DNA of 64,000 nucleotides from Chrysophaeum taylorii (GCA_029834535.1 JAQMWT010000106.1:43529-107528), one strand, 5' to 3'; positions 12,239 through 25,091 are shown, counted from the stretch's first letter. Numbers and translations: made by a program. Notes: generated by a model not told the origin, from the letters alone.

Positions 12239-15200
12239 CGTCGTCGGCAAGGCAGTCGGCGCCGCGCTGGGGCCAGAAGTCGGTGTGATCGTCGGGGCAA
12301 ACGAGGACGTGCTCGTTGGCAGCGATGTCGGCGTGTCAACTGGGAGCGACGTTGGCGTACTCGCCGGCACACTCGATGGAGTCGCGGTGGGAGCTGAAGT
12401 TGGCGCCAAGGTTGGTAAGCCGGTCGGCGTCGAGCTCGGTTGCTTTGAAGGAGCAGCACTCGGGACGGATGACGGAACGCTCGTCGGGAGCGCTGACGGC
12501 GCGCTTCCAGGTAAGACGGATGGGCCAAAAGTAGGTACGGACGTAGGACTCGCATTCGGCGCAACGGTTGATGCATCCGACGGGGCTCTCGTCGGGGTCG
12601 AAGATGGCGCGCTCGACGGTGCCTCTGTCGCGCGGATTGTGGGGTCGTTTGTAGGTAACCCTGTTGGAAAGCTCGAGGGCTTGTTGATTGGACTTCTGGA
12701 TGGAGTAAGACTAGGAACCATCGTCGGTGCTTCGGTCGGGTCGCTAGACGGCGCGGCTGTTGGCGTTGGAGTCGTGGGCTCCGTAGACGGGCGTGGACTG
12801 GGGGCACGCGTTGGTGTGGTGGACGGTATCGTGGTGGGGAGGGCTGTCGGTGCGTACGTAGGCTCGGGTGGCCCACACACATACTCTTGATTATATCCGA
12901 AGCCGTGCAAGAGCACGCCGCTGAAATCGTTGCCGTCGTAAGACTTGGCCACCACAAAACCGTTGATGTATCCGATGCCGCTGTTCAAGGGTAAAACTTG
13001 TGCAAACGGCGCGAGAACCGATGGTCCGAACTGCCGACCCGCTCCGTCGGTGAGAACAACATCGGCTGTTCCCAAAAACACGACCAAAGTTTTACCGTTG
13101 TTGTTGGGCTGCGCGTCGTTACCTCCAAAGTCCCTGAGGTCCCAGACGTCGCCGTCTTGTTGCGTGACGACGTGGACGTTTTCCGACGGTTCGATTGCGA
13201 GAGCGAGAGCTTCGATGTCGTCCCAGTCGAACCACTTGGGGAAATTTGATGTCTCCAAGCCGCTTTGAAACGTGACGTCGGCGAGCGGGGTGCCGGCCGC
13301 GACGTAACTGGGTCCGTCGTTCGGATAATTTGCGGAAATTGAGATCGAGTGGCTCAAAAATGTCCTCGTCAACGTCCCTCCTACCACAATCGCGCGGTAC
13401 GTCGACGTCGCCGCGATGTACGCATCGTCGCGCGTTATGAGGGAATATTTCTGAAACGCGGTCGTCAAGTTCTCGTACGCTCGGACGTCGTTACACGGAA
13501 AGTTGAAAGTGGACGGCGCCGGAGACGAAGTCGGCGGCGCGGAAGAACCGGTGGTTGGGAGTACCGTCGGCACACCAGTCGGGTTTGCCGCGGGAGAATC
13601 CGTTGGGGTAGCCGAGGGGCTCCGCGATGGGAGCGGGGAGGGCGCCGCGACGGGATGATCCGAGGGGCCGCCGGTCGGCTCGTAGGTGGGCCTCTCGCTC
13701 GGAGCGCTCGAAGGATGCCGAGACGGTCCCGCAGAGGGCTCGTCTGTCGGTCCCGCAGAGGGCTGGCTCGTCGGCATGGAGGATGGTGCGCTCGCCGGGA
13801 TTGCGGAAGGCTCGTTCGAGGGTGCCGCAGACGGCGCCTTCGTAGGCCCAACCGAGGGCGTCGTAGTCGGTTTTTCGGAGGGCGAGAGACTAGGTACCTT
13901 CGTAGGACCGGCTGCCGGTACTTCCGAAGGTCCGGCAGACGGTACGGACGAAGGAAAGCGCGACGAGGGTGTAACCGACGAAAAGGCTGTCGGCACCGTC
14001 GTGGGGGTGCTCCGCGGTACGGTTGACGGCGTTCCGGTCACCACGGGCGCCGCCGTCGGAGGGTCCGACGGCGCTGGCATCGGTCCAATCGACGGCAATA
14101 TTGTTGGGTCAAACGCACTGGGCGCGACGCTCGGCCCAGCGGAAGGTATCGCTGTTGGGCCCAGAGACGGATTGTCGGAGGGCGCCGCCGACGGCGTGAA
14201 CGACGGCGTATAAGAGGGCGCGAGCGTCGGGAGCGGGACGGGTCGCCGCGACGGCGCGCCCGAAGGGCCCCCCGTTGGGTCCAAGGAGGGCTCGGCGGAG
14301 GGAAAGGTCGTGGGCAACATCGAGGGGCCAACGGTAGGTCGAGTCGACGGCACTCCCGTCGGCGCTCCCGTCGGCGCTCCCGTCGGCCCTCCCGTCGGCC
14401 CTCCCGTCGGCCCTCCCGTAGGCCCGGCCGTCGGCCCGACCGACGGCCCGGCCGTCGGCCCAACCGATGGCATTCCCGACGGCACGCCGCTCGGCTCGGG
14501 CGACAGACACTCGTACTCGTTGGAATACCCCTGGCCGTGGAGCTCGATGCCGTCGAAATCTTGGCCGTCGTAGCTCTTCGCGACTACAAACCCGTCGACG
14601 AATCCTATCTCCTGATTCTTGAGCACAACTTTGGCGAACGGCGCAAATACCGAGGGGCCAAAGGGCCGTCCGTCGCCGTCGGTCAAAATCACGTCGGCCG
14701 TCCCCAGAAACACAGCGAGCGTATTCCCAAAATCGTTACCCTGAGCGTCCGGCCCCCCAAAATCGAACAACGTCCACTCGTCGCCCTCTTCCTGCGTGAC
14801 GATCTTCACGTTCTCCGACTCCTCGAGCGCGAGAGCGAGGGCTTCGACGTTCGACCAGTCCCGGAACCACGACGGTAAGTGGGTCGTGTTGAGACCGCTC
14901 TGGAAGTTCACCTTCTCCAACGGCGTACCGTTCGCGACGTAGCTCGGCCCATCCCCCTGGTAGTTCGAAGCGATTTCGATGCTATGGCCGTTCGTCGTCC
15001 TCTCCAACGTCCCGCCGACCAAAATCTTCCGGTACAACACCTTCGCGGTGATGTACGCGTCGTCGCGCGTCACGAGCGCATACTTTGGAAATTCCTCCAT
15101 CAACTCGGCGAACGCCGAGTTCTCGTCGCACGAATACTGAATCTGCAGTTTACGACGATGCTTGGCATCCTCATCATCATCTGGCGTCGTGGTCTGACGC

Positions 15201-15274
15201 CGCCGGACGCCCACCCACGCCACCAGCACGCCCACGGCGGCGGCGGCGGCGGCGACCACCAAGCGGCGCCGCAT
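1..15274 (-). CDS. Giant membrane-anchored PT-linker/LamG repeat surface protein (3' end outside window, frame broken)
   Basis: Probable cell-surface or extracellular adhesin-like protein. The ATG at 15,274 is preferred over an in-frame upstream GTG at 15,313. Seen in order: a basic start (MRRR) and one hydrophobic segment (about residues 5-22), which suggests a type II signal anchor; a roughly 200-residue domain (about 15,118-14,510); a long P(S/T)xxP(S/T) linker; a second copy of that domain (about 13,500-12,875); another linker; then repeated LamG-like domains from 12,238 leftwards. The paired domains share the TRDDAYI and VGGTL motifs and resemble choice-of-anchor A, a tentative assignment. 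The frame is open from 15,274 to about 7,352. Small indels near 7,352, 4,147, 2,419, 2,256 and 1,270 shift it, but the reading resumes each time in another frame, so this is one gene with recent indels or sequence errors. A thirteenth LamG unit begins at base 1, so the gene continues off the left edge. Ligand and exact role are unknown. Confidence 0.8.
14335..14470 (-). repeat. 12-bp minisatellite coding GPTGGPT/GPTAGPS linker
   Basis: A run of near-perfect 12-bp units (for example ccctcccgtcgg) lies inside the first linker of the surface-protein gene. On the minus strand it encodes GPTGGPTGG-type tetrapeptides. This is the most homogeneous part of the linker and a likely site of slippage. 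Confidence 0.8.
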
Positions 15275-15962
15275 AGTGGTGTTGTAAGTGATTGTCACTG
15301 CTGCTTTTTCCACGCCAGACCCTCGCTCGTGGCCGCAGGGGTCGGGGGCTTTCGAGTTGCACGATCCTCTACTACAACTTGTGTAGAACCTATGCTGCAG
15401 TAAATGGCATTTTCGGAAGGCTTCCAGGAACGAGACAACAACACGAACTTCTTTCTCTATCTAAGCCGTACATATCTTGTGGCAAACACCCATGTCTAAC
15501 GACCGGCTAACGTCATCAAACGTCGTCGGAACCGGCTGTCGTCGTTTTGCTCTTGGTGTTGTGATTTGATTCGATATCGATCGATCGTACCGGGAACGTT
15601 CCATCGCCTTCGGCTCCTGAACTTTGCCATCTTCACCGAGTCGCCGCGGCACAACTTCCGACGCCAAGGCGTCGGTCGTCTTCCCCCGCGGGCTGGACTT
15701 GTTGATTGGTTCTTGCTATTTTTTCCGAAGATCGCCTTCGTCCACGCAATTTCGCCAGAAACAAAGAGCTGACAACACCTCCTCCTCGCCGCCTTGCGTA
15801 TCTTCTTCATCTTCTTCTTGAGAATACGTCGTAATTCTGGCCTCCGGGCGGCGACGCCTTGTTCCCGAACGGGTCGTCTCACTACAGCAAAATTTTTCTG
15901 ACTGGAAACCGGCCCCCGACTACTCCTCCTCAGCGTGAGGGGGCCCTGCTTCTCGATCGACG
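15275..15962. other. Gene-free interval upstream of the surface-protein gene
   Basis: It holds the presumed promoter and 5' UTR of the minus-strand gene. Short ORFs on both strands here are Arg/Ser-rich, overlap each other and resemble nothing I know. I see no repeat, RNA gene or clear promoter motif. Confidence 0.5.
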
Positions 15963-16340
15963 ATGTCCGGCAGCTTCTACTTGGTGAGAGTCTTTCCTCG
16001 GCCAGCGGGCTGGGACGTACGGTTTAACCATCTTCTGCGCGAGAGAGAAATTTTTTTTGTTGTGGCTTCGCGATCGAAGAACGTCTTGATTCGCGAAACC
16101 CTCTTTGCCCAAGACCTTCTCGACTTCAACATCGCCTCTTCGGCGTATTTGCTGCCGATGTCGTTCGTGCCGCCTCTTCGCTACCGAATCGAGGACTGCA
16201 GCAAACTCGCACCCCCGTCGATCGACCGCGAACATCTCTATTACGTCGCCTCGATGCTGCGGGTTCGTGCGGAAGCCGAACGAAACGCGCGTGCGCTGCT
16301 GCAAAAGTCCGCGGCGCATGGTTGCGACGAGATCGTATAA
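15963..16340 (+). CDS. Hypothetical 125-residue protein
   Basis: An ATG-to-TAA ORF with balanced composition, unlike the Arg-rich shadow ORFs around it. It contains mixed hydrophobic and charged stretches (for example RIEDCSKLAPPSIDREHLYY) and an Ala/Arg/Glu-rich helical carboxyl end (RVRAEAERNARALLQ). I recognise no family. It could be one exon of a longer gene, since a GTGAG lies just inside the ORF, or a chance ORF. An overlapping 129-codon minus-strand ORF (15,930-16,319) is the alternative and looks less protein-like. Divergent orientation to the surface-protein gene would allow a shared promoter region. Confidence 0.4.
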   Translation: MSGSFYLVRVFPRPAGWDVRFNHLLREREIFFVVASRSKNVLIRETLFAQDLLDFNIASSAYLLPMSFVPPLRYRIEDCSKLAPPSIDREHLYYVASMLRVRAEAERNARALLQKSAAHGCDEIV

Positions 16341-17195
16341 CCGCCCAGGCTAGTCTGCTGCTGGGGCTCGTTCTTCTTCGAGGAGCGTTTACGCGGTTAA
16401 GGCGTCGTCGTCGTTGTCGTCTGTAGCCTCCTCGAGGCGTGTGTACCACGAGCTTTCGCGCGTCTGCCCGACGCGAACGCCAAGCGGACGCAAGTCGACG
16501 AAATTTGGCGCCAATGTCTCCGAGGTAAATCAATCGTGGCGGGACAGCTCAGCTGGTCGTACCGCGAGTGAGGCTGAACCATGTTGCCGCCTCGCGTACC
16601 TAGCTTAGGACTCCCGCGCATTCAAGGACGTCGCGCGTAGTATGGCCTGGGGCGCAACGCATGCGCCCGCGGGTTGCTCCTCTTTTTCTCTCGCACCCTA
16701 CCCCTCGGCTCAGCGCTTCGGCGGAGTTTTTTTCGCCGCAAATATTGTGCCTGTTACCTCCACCCGCCCGTCTCTTGCCCAAGCACCCCCTAAGGCAGCC
16801 AGCAGCACTCGCGCTTCGGAGGGAAGATTCGTTGTTGTTGCCACCCTTTAAGTTAGGTATTGTTGACATATAGAGTGCTGTAGGCAAACGCAAACTGAGC
16901 ACTCGAACGTCTCGAAGATTCATACCAAGCCCCCTGACGCGAACCCCAACAGCTCCGGGGAACTGCGAACGAGCCCCAAATCGGCTTCGGACTTAATCCA
17001 TAGAGTCGAACGATCGTAAGCTGTCGAAAAGAAATATAGAACCGTGACTTTTGTCCCGGAAGGAGTGAGAAGGACAATGGAGAGTTGACGTTCTCAACGA
17101 ACGGGAAAGAGGCAGGGGTGGGAGTGGAGTAGGCGTGCAAACTCTCTACACCCCCTCGATAAGAACCACGTCGTCAGCGCACATATTCAGCGCAA
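16341..17195. other. Gene-free interval; one short hairpin
   Basis: Only short ORFs on both strands. A hairpin at about 16,558-16,600 pairs GTACCGCGAG with CTCGCGTAC (one bulged C). No repeat family from the rest of the window appears here. The right end borders the truncated LARD copy 1. Confidence 0.5.
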
Positions 17196-18970
17196 TCAAC
17201 CCACTCTCATGACACCACCAATAAACATTACCCCCTTCACTCCACCAACCCCACCGGCGCCTCCACCTCCTTCACTGGAGCCTAACTCCCCACTATCGGC
17301 GACTCCCGCTACACCACCTATCCAAGTTCCCCAACATCCTCGTCAACCCCCTCGCCGCACCACTCATCTCCTTGATGATCATGCCACTTACGGCCATGCA
17401 CTTACGGCCATGACGGCCCCGGCACCTTCATCCCTGACCAAGTCCCCGCCGCGGCTCAAGCTCATGCCGCCCCACTGTCGGATTCCCTTGTCCGATATCC
17501 ATCATCTTCCGCAAGTCACTCTCCTCAGGACTTTCCTCTCCATCCACAAGACCATGCCACCTACGGCCACGACGGCCCCAGCACTTCCATTTCGACCACA
17601 GCTCCTTCCGCGGCTCACGCTACTGCGGCCCAACCATCGGACCCTCCTGACAGACCTTCCTCGCCTTTCGAAAGTTGCTGTCCCCCCGATATGCACCTCC
17701 ACCCGCGTGACTATGCATTCCACAACTACGACCATTCCTCCGTCCCCACTCAAGCAAGCACCCACCTCCTTTCTCAATGTTCCGATGCATCTCCGTCTGA
17801 GCTCCAACACGAGATGGCCACAACTAAGGCTGCACTCCGCTCCCAAAAACCGCTGAATTGGCCGCAACCAAGGCCACGCTCATTCGCAAGGATGACGCTT
17901 TGTCCTCCGCAGCCAACAAACTCACCACCACCGACGCCTCCCTGGCTTTCGCCACTACCCAGCTCGCCATCCAAGCCGACGAACTGGTCTCCACCCGCGC
18001 TGAACTCCATCTCACCCACACCCAGCTCAGGGCACTCGAAACAGACAACGCTGACATCCGCAACTCCCACCTTGAAACCAACGCCGTCCTCTAAACCACT
18101 CTTGCCTCATTGGATGCCACCAACCCCACCAAAGATGCTGCATCGCATCTTTCACCTCCTTTCACCATCAACAACCAACCCTCATCCCCTTCCGAACCAA
18201 CCTCCAATGCCTCTCCTCCAATTCTCCCCGAGTATCATCACCACCTCCGCGGATGCCCTGGACCCGGTTCTCCTGGTTCACCACCTACTCCGCCTCTCTA
18301 TTCTCAACCCCCCGCCATCTCTGGCCCCTCCTCCTCTACCCACTCACTCTTCGCCCCATTGGCACCCCCTAAACCCCTTTACACCCGCTCGCCTTATCAG
18401 CTACCTGGTTCATTCCAACTCGACCACATCCCCGCGTCCGAGTTGCGAGGGCGTACATTCAACACCGGCGACCGTACCTCTAACACCAGCGACGATCTCC
18501 ACGTGCAAAGTCCCACCAAGAAACAAGACCACCAACATAAAGAGCCGACAAGTTCCGAACTATCAAAAGACAGCTCTTTGCCTGATGGTCATGCTCACCA
18601 TCATGCTGCCAAGACATGCATAAGGGCTTCTTCTCTCTTCGGGCACAACGGCCCAGGAAGCAATCTTGTCGAAGAAACACCAAGCTACCTCGTTCCCACT
18701 TTCGACAAGTTAAAGAACAAGACACCACGAGATGTTCCCGAGTATTACGCCTACATCGACTATGGCAACCACACCCAAGAACCTAAGGCTCCGCCGTAAC
18801 CTACGCCCCAGGCACAAGAGCCGCAGGCCACTGACAACATCCCCTCTGATTCAGTCCCCTGGTATGATGCATACAGCGAAGCAGCAAGACCCACTTCACT
18901 AGTCTCGAAGCTGGTCTCCTCGACCATTCCATATCAGCCGCCTGATCCAAGCACCACCAATGACCCCGCA

Positions 18971-20524
18971 ATGCCGAATCCACAAGGACAAAGCACGCTG
19001 TCAACGGTCCCACGGTCAACATACTCGCAGGCACTCACCGCACCTGCAGGTATCAGCTCAGATTCACAAGGCATTCCCGCCTTATTCAATATCTCTCGAT
19101 CAGCAGCTCCCGATCACTTCAAAGCTGGTTCCGCCTCGCCGCCTCCCCTCCTCGAAGACAGGCGCGCACTGCCGCTCACCGGCGCTTGCTGCTGCACCCA
19201 CCATCCACCTTCTCGGTTGGATGCACTGAATGACAATGCTCAGCAGGATGCATGGACCCATCTGCGACCACCGTGTAACGATTTGATGGTTATCTTCGCA
19301 CGAGCACCAGTCGCAACACATGATCACCCGCTCCTCAACTCTCAGTCAGAGGACGCACTCCTTTTGACTGCCGATCCTTATGTCTCACCGCGACCAAGCC
19401 GCTGGAAACCTTTCCCCATGGCTGCAGCAACAGACACCGATTTAGAGAGTTCTGAACGACCCGATCAGCCGCAAACTATGCACGATTCCATTGCGACCAC
19501 TTCGGTCCTGTGTGTCCCCTTGCATAGCTCTCTTCTGGACGCCACACGCTTGCGCTGCCTCCGGAAAATCGACGTTGCGCTCTCAGGAAACATTCTCCGC
19601 GCACTATGCACAGACTCGCTTCAACTGAACCACTTCTGTAAGCATTTTCGCATCACTGGAATGCACGACAAACGTTCCACGCCAGCTGCCGGCTCCACCA
19701 CAAACATGCACCCAAGTCACGTACGTTGCCTCCCTCAAAAGCGTCTTATCGCTCAGCACGTCACTCCTCATTTGAGGGCGCATGTCACATGCCCGCACCT
19801 TCGAATGCTCTACACGCATAAGGGCAACCCTGGTCACTCCGGCACTCACCGCTCTGGTCCCAGCTTCTCCGCTATTGAGGACGCACCCAGCAGGACTGAC
19901 CCTTACATCGCCCTTGGTTCAACTGCACTCTCCTTCGGCGACCCCTCTTTTCGAATTCCCGCACTGGACCCCAAGCATTTCAAGCCGGATACTCTCCACC
20001 ACGGGACCTCAGCTCACGCGCCCATCTGCCCTGCCTTGCAGACAGGTCAGCCTCGAGCCACACTCCTTTTGGCACTGACTTCGGACCACCCGCATCACGC
20101 GCTTTTGCTCTTGGAGCATGACACGCTTTTTGATGCTCTCCGCGTCACCGCCTCTAACACCACGACACTCGTCATTTCCACCGACACTCCGCGCCACAAC
20201 GTATCTCACGACCTTCAGATCACCAACATAAGTCGCTCGCGCCCGCACCACGTCGCGCACGCCTTACGAGGGCGTATTTCGATTGGTCTCCTCACAGGTC
20301 TTTCGATGCATTTTCCGACGTCCGACTTTGAACTTACGAGATACTTTATGGCAATCCCCAATGCCAAGACGTCTGAAGCTGCGCAATCATGTCTCTGGAA
20401 CTCCAAAGCAACAGAAACTGCCAGACAAGAAACTCTCAACAGCTGCTCAACAGCTACCAATAATCTCGCACATAGCAGCGAGTACTATCTCGCAGTCTCT
20501 ATTGGACGACAAGACGAAAGATAA
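18971..20524 (+). pseudogene. LARD copy 1 first internal frame, carboxyl part
   Basis: 517 codons, homologous to 39,594-41,192 in copy 2 and to the frame that in copy 2 begins at the gag ATG (37,692). A TAA at 18,797-18,799 separates it from its upstream part, where copy 2 reads TAT. The product is rich in Ser, Thr, Pro and His with scattered Cys. No domain is recognised. The upstream part includes a heptad-like Ala-rich helix (about 17,858-18,080) that may form a coiled coil. Probably the inactive structural (gag-like) frame of the element. Confidence 0.45.
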
Positions 20525-21309
20525 GACCACAACGGCCAGCTACACCAGCCAGCTCATTGTTGTAGCAGACGAGACAACGCAAACCAACTGCACAGCACGG
20601 TTCCAGACTATGCCGACGATGCTCAGGTCCAACACTCAATTACTCGACCACGCAAACGTTCTGTCACCTGACCTTGCACTGCAACTGGCTCCTGTCTCAT
20701 TCATAGCTGATGCACCCCATCCGATGGACCAATCCTTAAGATATGTCCCGCTCGCAGAAGCACCACCACAGGACACAAAGGTAAATCATGAGGACACAGG
20801 TAAGCGCACCACGATCATGCGCACAACCTCATTGCGCCTATCCGATCACGACGAAACGAAGCTACAGCTTTGCTTGTTCCCTTCGCCTCTGGAAGACAAA
20901 GGCCGCCTTTCAGCCTCCCAGGCACCTGACCCGTCCCTGTCGCTGCAATCCGCATCAGCACAAACGATATCACCTCCCAGCACGACTGCAAATCAGGCAC
21001 AAGCCAATGTCAGCACTCTGCAGAGTTATGCGCACCCGCTGGAATCTAACCAGCACGGCTACCTCAACCAGTCAGGTCACTGCACCACCTCGGTCTCCCC
21101 TGACACCAAGTCGACGTATCGCTCATTCGCGACCACCTCAAGTCATCTAATGGACGACTATGATCTCGAGCATGAACTCATTGCAACGCTTGAGTCATAC
21201 CCAAGAAGGAATCCTACTTTGTAGTCACCTCAGCCACTCCCACAGGAACTTTGGCCACCAGACGCCACCCATGTGATCGTGGTTTCTCCATTGGCTTCCT
21301 CCAAAGCAT

Positions 21310-23880
21310 TTGACTGCCTTCAGAGATAAAATGAACCCTCCCCATGCGACTATAGCCGCATTCTCGTTTGCGACACAAGCATTTACTTCATGTCAGTTGT
21401 TTACGCCCATAGTACCGCGACACACGGCAACCAAGATAGAAGTGGGCTGCGTTCCACCCTCATCTCTGAGCGCCACCCCCGACATGCTGCTCCCGGCACT
21501 ACTAGCCAGTCCCATCACGTCTGAATCGGCCCCCATCGCTTTGTATGACGTCATATGTCATATTCCGATTAAAGCCCAGACACCGCACAGGCTACAATGC
21601 ACTCGCGACGGCATGCTCACCGCCCCTCTCGGTTTAGACTACAAACATTGCCCCATACCCATGGTACACCCACAGTCAACTGAGACGCACGCTCGCTTGT
21701 CGCACAGTACGATGCCCAAACACCTTTTGATTCATGATACGCAGAACACTGTCGTCTCAGCCACCGCTGAAGCGCCTCCTCCGACCGCCGCCCGGCTCTG
21801 CGCTCGTTACGCAATCATGGTCTCTCGGTCTCACCGGCAATTCGAAGATTTCACCCAGTTCGAATTACGAGGGCGCATTAGTCTCCCACCGACGACAAGA
21901 TTCGTTTCGATTCGTATCAGTCATGCCTCCTATGGCTACTCTGGCTACATCGGAACACAATTCAAGGCACGTACCGAAGTCCCTCTTTCTAAGGACCTCT
22001 GTCACACGCCAAGACCTGATGAGTATTCGTCGCTCCTCCCCGCTTCAACGCGACTCCCGACGACCAAATCCCCGACGATTTGTGATGACACTAAGCTCCG
22101 TCATCAATGCAACTCAGAGCCTCCCACGCTCTTCCGTCAATCTGTTGCAGGTCACACCTATCACGCTTCAGCTCGCTCGATTTTATCCAGCATGCTGCTA
22201 TATGCAAACGAAGTTCAGTTACGTCAACGCCACACTTCGCAGTTATCGCCAGTCTCGCGCAATAAATGCCCGCCACCAAATGATAGCCGCACGCAGAGTC
22301 CTTTGCTCACCTCTTTTCACGTCCCTCCCAGCACTATGCTTGACGTTGAAGCTCTGCGCCACTATGGTTCGGTTACAACACAACTTCACGCGAAAATCCT
22401 CGTCCAGTTCTGATCATATTTCGCATCTGTCGACATTGCTATCGGAATCATGCTTCGGACACAACTCAGACTGCACTAGCGTACTACGCTCCTATGACGC
22501 ACTCGGTTCGCTCCTCTCCGTTCGCACTGCAAGTTCCATCTTGCCGAACTCTGAGCCCCACAGCCGCCATTGCGATTCGCACCCAGCCGACGCTTTCCGT
22601 AGCACCCGCGAGGATAACCCCCAATCTCCACAGGTTGGACACGCGCTCTGCTCTAAACATTCCACCGAATCTCACTGCCGCACACCGCTAGCCCCACCCA
22701 GTTGTGTTACAATCAAGGGAAGTTAACTGCCATGACTATTTACTTCTTCATTCCCACACACTCGCTGCTAGCCACAGTCTCGCATGACTCGCTGCCGGAC
22801 AGTTATCGCATTATGGACAGGACCTCGCATCATGTCCATTCTTCGGACATTCCCCGTCTACAGATCAATCCTCTCTTGAAACATACGGTCCCTACACTTA
22901 CACGTTGTATACTGTACAGCTCTCGCATATCGACAATATCCTTCTGTCGAATGTCTCCCCTTTCAGTCACTGCACGATTCACCAGGGATGCACCACGCTC
23001 CCTCGCGCTTGTACATCAAGGGAAGTTTGATTCTGGTGAAAACGCTTCGTTTGATTCTGATGTCAACGACTTCGGACATGAAATGAATAGATCAGTCGAT
23101 TGTCACAGTTTAGGATTACTTTGCAACACAGAACACGAAAGATGCGACTTTGACCATACCTTCGAAGTCAACTCCCCCCCTGGCACGGACACTATCTTCA
23201 AGCAGTCCATCGCCTTCAGGCATTCTCTTCTGTTGTCCAATTCTTCTACATTTTCTGCACGGGGTACCGACTCGTCAGCACAGGACACACGCCCGTATCC
23301 ACCATCATACGCGATACACTCGCAAACCTCAGTCTCCGCCCAATCATCTTTCGATGATAGCCACTGGCGACTTTCACGAGACTACGAACCCAAACCGATA
23401 GCAAATTTGGAGTTTTCATATTTATGGCCAACCCCAGACAACTTTATAACAATATCGCCATCGCACTACGATTACACCCATATCTTTTTACACGCTCATA
23501 ACCTAGCTTCAGCTGTCCCACGCTACACTCAGGACGACAGCTTTGACACGTATGTGACAGGCAATTCTGGTTCTCTCGTCTTCCATAAACAGCTCCGCCT
23601 TACTCGCTCTCATTACGACGATTTCCTTACCATGTCGAAACCGATTTGGTTAAATGGTCATATCTCTTCATGGGATCACGCTGGCGCTCCGTCACATCGT
23701 CAGATCTTTACTAGCAAAAATTTAGTCGCGATAGAATCACATCCCTACGACCACTTTCACTATTCGCCTTTCGATCAACCATTGGTCTGCTGCACGATTC
23801 CCGACTGCCTGACCCATGATCCCTCCTGTTATTATTCGTTAGACCACCCGCCCTACTCGGATGCTCCCCCAGCCACTTAG
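21310..23880 (+). pseudogene. LARD copy 1 second internal frame
   Basis: Two ORFs in one frame (21,310-22,413 and 22,702-23,880) correspond to 42,284-44,875 in copy 2, so the frame is shared by both copies although broken in each. The sequence is Ser/Thr/His/Pro-rich with no metal-binding, catalytic or membrane motif I can name. Without an outside homologue I cannot say whether it was ever translated; low stop density in C-rich DNA could explain part of its length. Confidence 0.35.
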
Positions 23881-24317
23881 GATTTATCCACCGGCACGCA
23901 CCGTCCCCTATCTCATTAGCCAATGAGCAAGATGATGATCTGATCTCTTGCACACCATTCGCCGTACTTCATCGTTACCCTACCTAGCATCTTCCCCCAC
24001 TTTTCTTCTTACTCACGATCAATGCTTTTTCCTTTCTTTGATCATCCACCTCTTCTTGCAATACCCTCTTTCTTTTGCTTCCCATCTCAGCCGATTCTAC
24101 ACTCGACTTCACGCTCTTTCTCCTTTCTCACACACACCTACCTGCATTTCGTTTTCATCTATCTCTTTCATGCACTTCGCACACTTTCCTTCAACGTCTC
24201 CTCACGACTCGACATCCATTTGTCCTTGGCCAGACATTTGTTTTGTTTGTTTTGTTTGTCCCAGATGTCGCTCATCACCGAGTTCAATCTGCGAGGGCGT
24301 AGAGATAGAAAATTCCA

Positions 24318-24498
24318 TTTAGGGTTAAGAACCCCCCCCCCCTTAACCTCACACACACACTCACATTACAACCCCAAATTCGCTGTGTCGTACACCGTGC
24401 TGCTCTTTGTGTCGTTAGAGGACAGGACGAAAGGTAGCACTACCGCTGCCACCATTATCTACCAGAGGCACAGTGATTTTTACTGTTCTCTAGTTCAT
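24318..24498 (+). repeat. 3' LTR of LARD copy 1
   Basis: Begins after TTTAGGGTTA with a C-run and ends ...TTTTTACTGTTCTCTAG. It shares CACCGTGCTGCTCTTTGTGT and the end block with LTRs at 37,318-37,477, 45,416-45,626 and (reverse) about 46,622-46,735. No clear TG...CA ends. Confidence 0.7.
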
Positions 24499-24604
24499 TA
24501 TCCGGAGATGGTTTGCGAGTGAGATAACAAAGGAGAGTTTCGAGGAGACGCGGACTTGGCCATTGTCCGGGTTAAGGAGGCCTGTCCTCTCTTCGCCTGC
24601 CCCA

Positions 24605-24757
24605 CGCCTCGGCGATGACCCCGACTAGGTCCCGCGTACTTATCTCCGCCCGTCAGGCACATCCCTCATACCCCACAAACCCACCCACATCCTTCATGCT
24701 CCCCACACACACCCCCCTTAGCAGTCGACATTTAAAGACAACATCCGCAAGGTGGTT
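24605..24757 (-). repeat. GTCGAC cassette, long form
   Basis: Read on the minus strand: GTCTTTAAATGTCGACTGC, a G-run with GTGTGTG, GAGCATGAAGGATGTGGGTG, GGTATGAGGGATGTGCC, then TACGCGGGACCTAGTC. The same string recurs at 57,955-58,120 (plus), 59,205-59,318 (plus) and 63,465-63,560 (minus). Non-coding; high copy. Confidence 0.85.
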
Positions 24758-24885
24758 TAATATGGGGGGTGACCAGAGGAATGATGGCATTTGCGGCGCA
24801 TAAATAAATTCAAATAAATAAATACATACATAAAAGTCCGGCACCGGGGTTTGTATTTATGATACTCATCATTACTACTAATCTG

Positions 24886-24901
24886 TCTCTCTGTCTCTCT
24901 G

Positions 24902-24987
<86 letters not shown>

Positions 24988-25045
24988 CTCTCTCTCTCTC
25001 TGTCTCTCTTTCTCTCTCTCTCTCTGCCTGTCTTTAACGACTGCG

Positions 25046-25091
<46 letters not shown>

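Larger units (their letters stand above)
17200..24498 (+). mobile_element. LARD copy 1: 5'-truncated LTR element with no recognised polymerase
   Basis: This segment aligns by eye, end to end, with 38,220-45,627 (copy 2). It starts abruptly inside the gag-like Pro/Ser/Thr-rich region and lacks a 5' LTR, leader and primer site. Internal frames are long but broken: one frame runs 18,110-20,524 with a single TAA at 18,797, and another runs 21,310-23,880 with a short closed stretch at 22,413-22,702. I find no RT, integrase, RNase H or protease motif. The 3' end has the pre-LTR motif CAATCTGCGAGGGCGTAGAG at 24,289, then the LTR. Best read as a large retrotransposon derivative depending on another element's enzymes. 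Confidence 0.7.

Noticed and set aside
12240-14505. CRISPR-like short repeats in the PT linkers
   Set aside because: Degenerate coding repeats in one open frame with no unique spacers of constant length, in a eukaryotic context.
7262-15313. Start of the giant gene at 15,313
   Set aside because: That codon is GTG; a eukaryotic nuclear gene more likely starts at the ATG at 15,274, directly before the basic and hydrophobic anchor.
16530-16605. tRNA-like string (GGGACAGCTCAGCTGGT resembles an A box)
   Set aside because: No matching B box (GGTTCGAATCC) at the right distance and the D stem does not close. Only a simple hairpin (GTAC-GCGAG) is supported.
24310-24330. TTTAGGG as a telomere repeat
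   Set aside because: Single occurrences only, always at the same place before the LARD or copia A LTR; no tandem run.
17200-24498. LARD as a Helitron or DNA transposon
   Set aside because: Copy 2 has LTRs at both ends, an LTR-adjacent tRNA primer site and a shared pre-3'-LTR block, which fits an LTR element and not a rolling-circle or cut-and-paste one.
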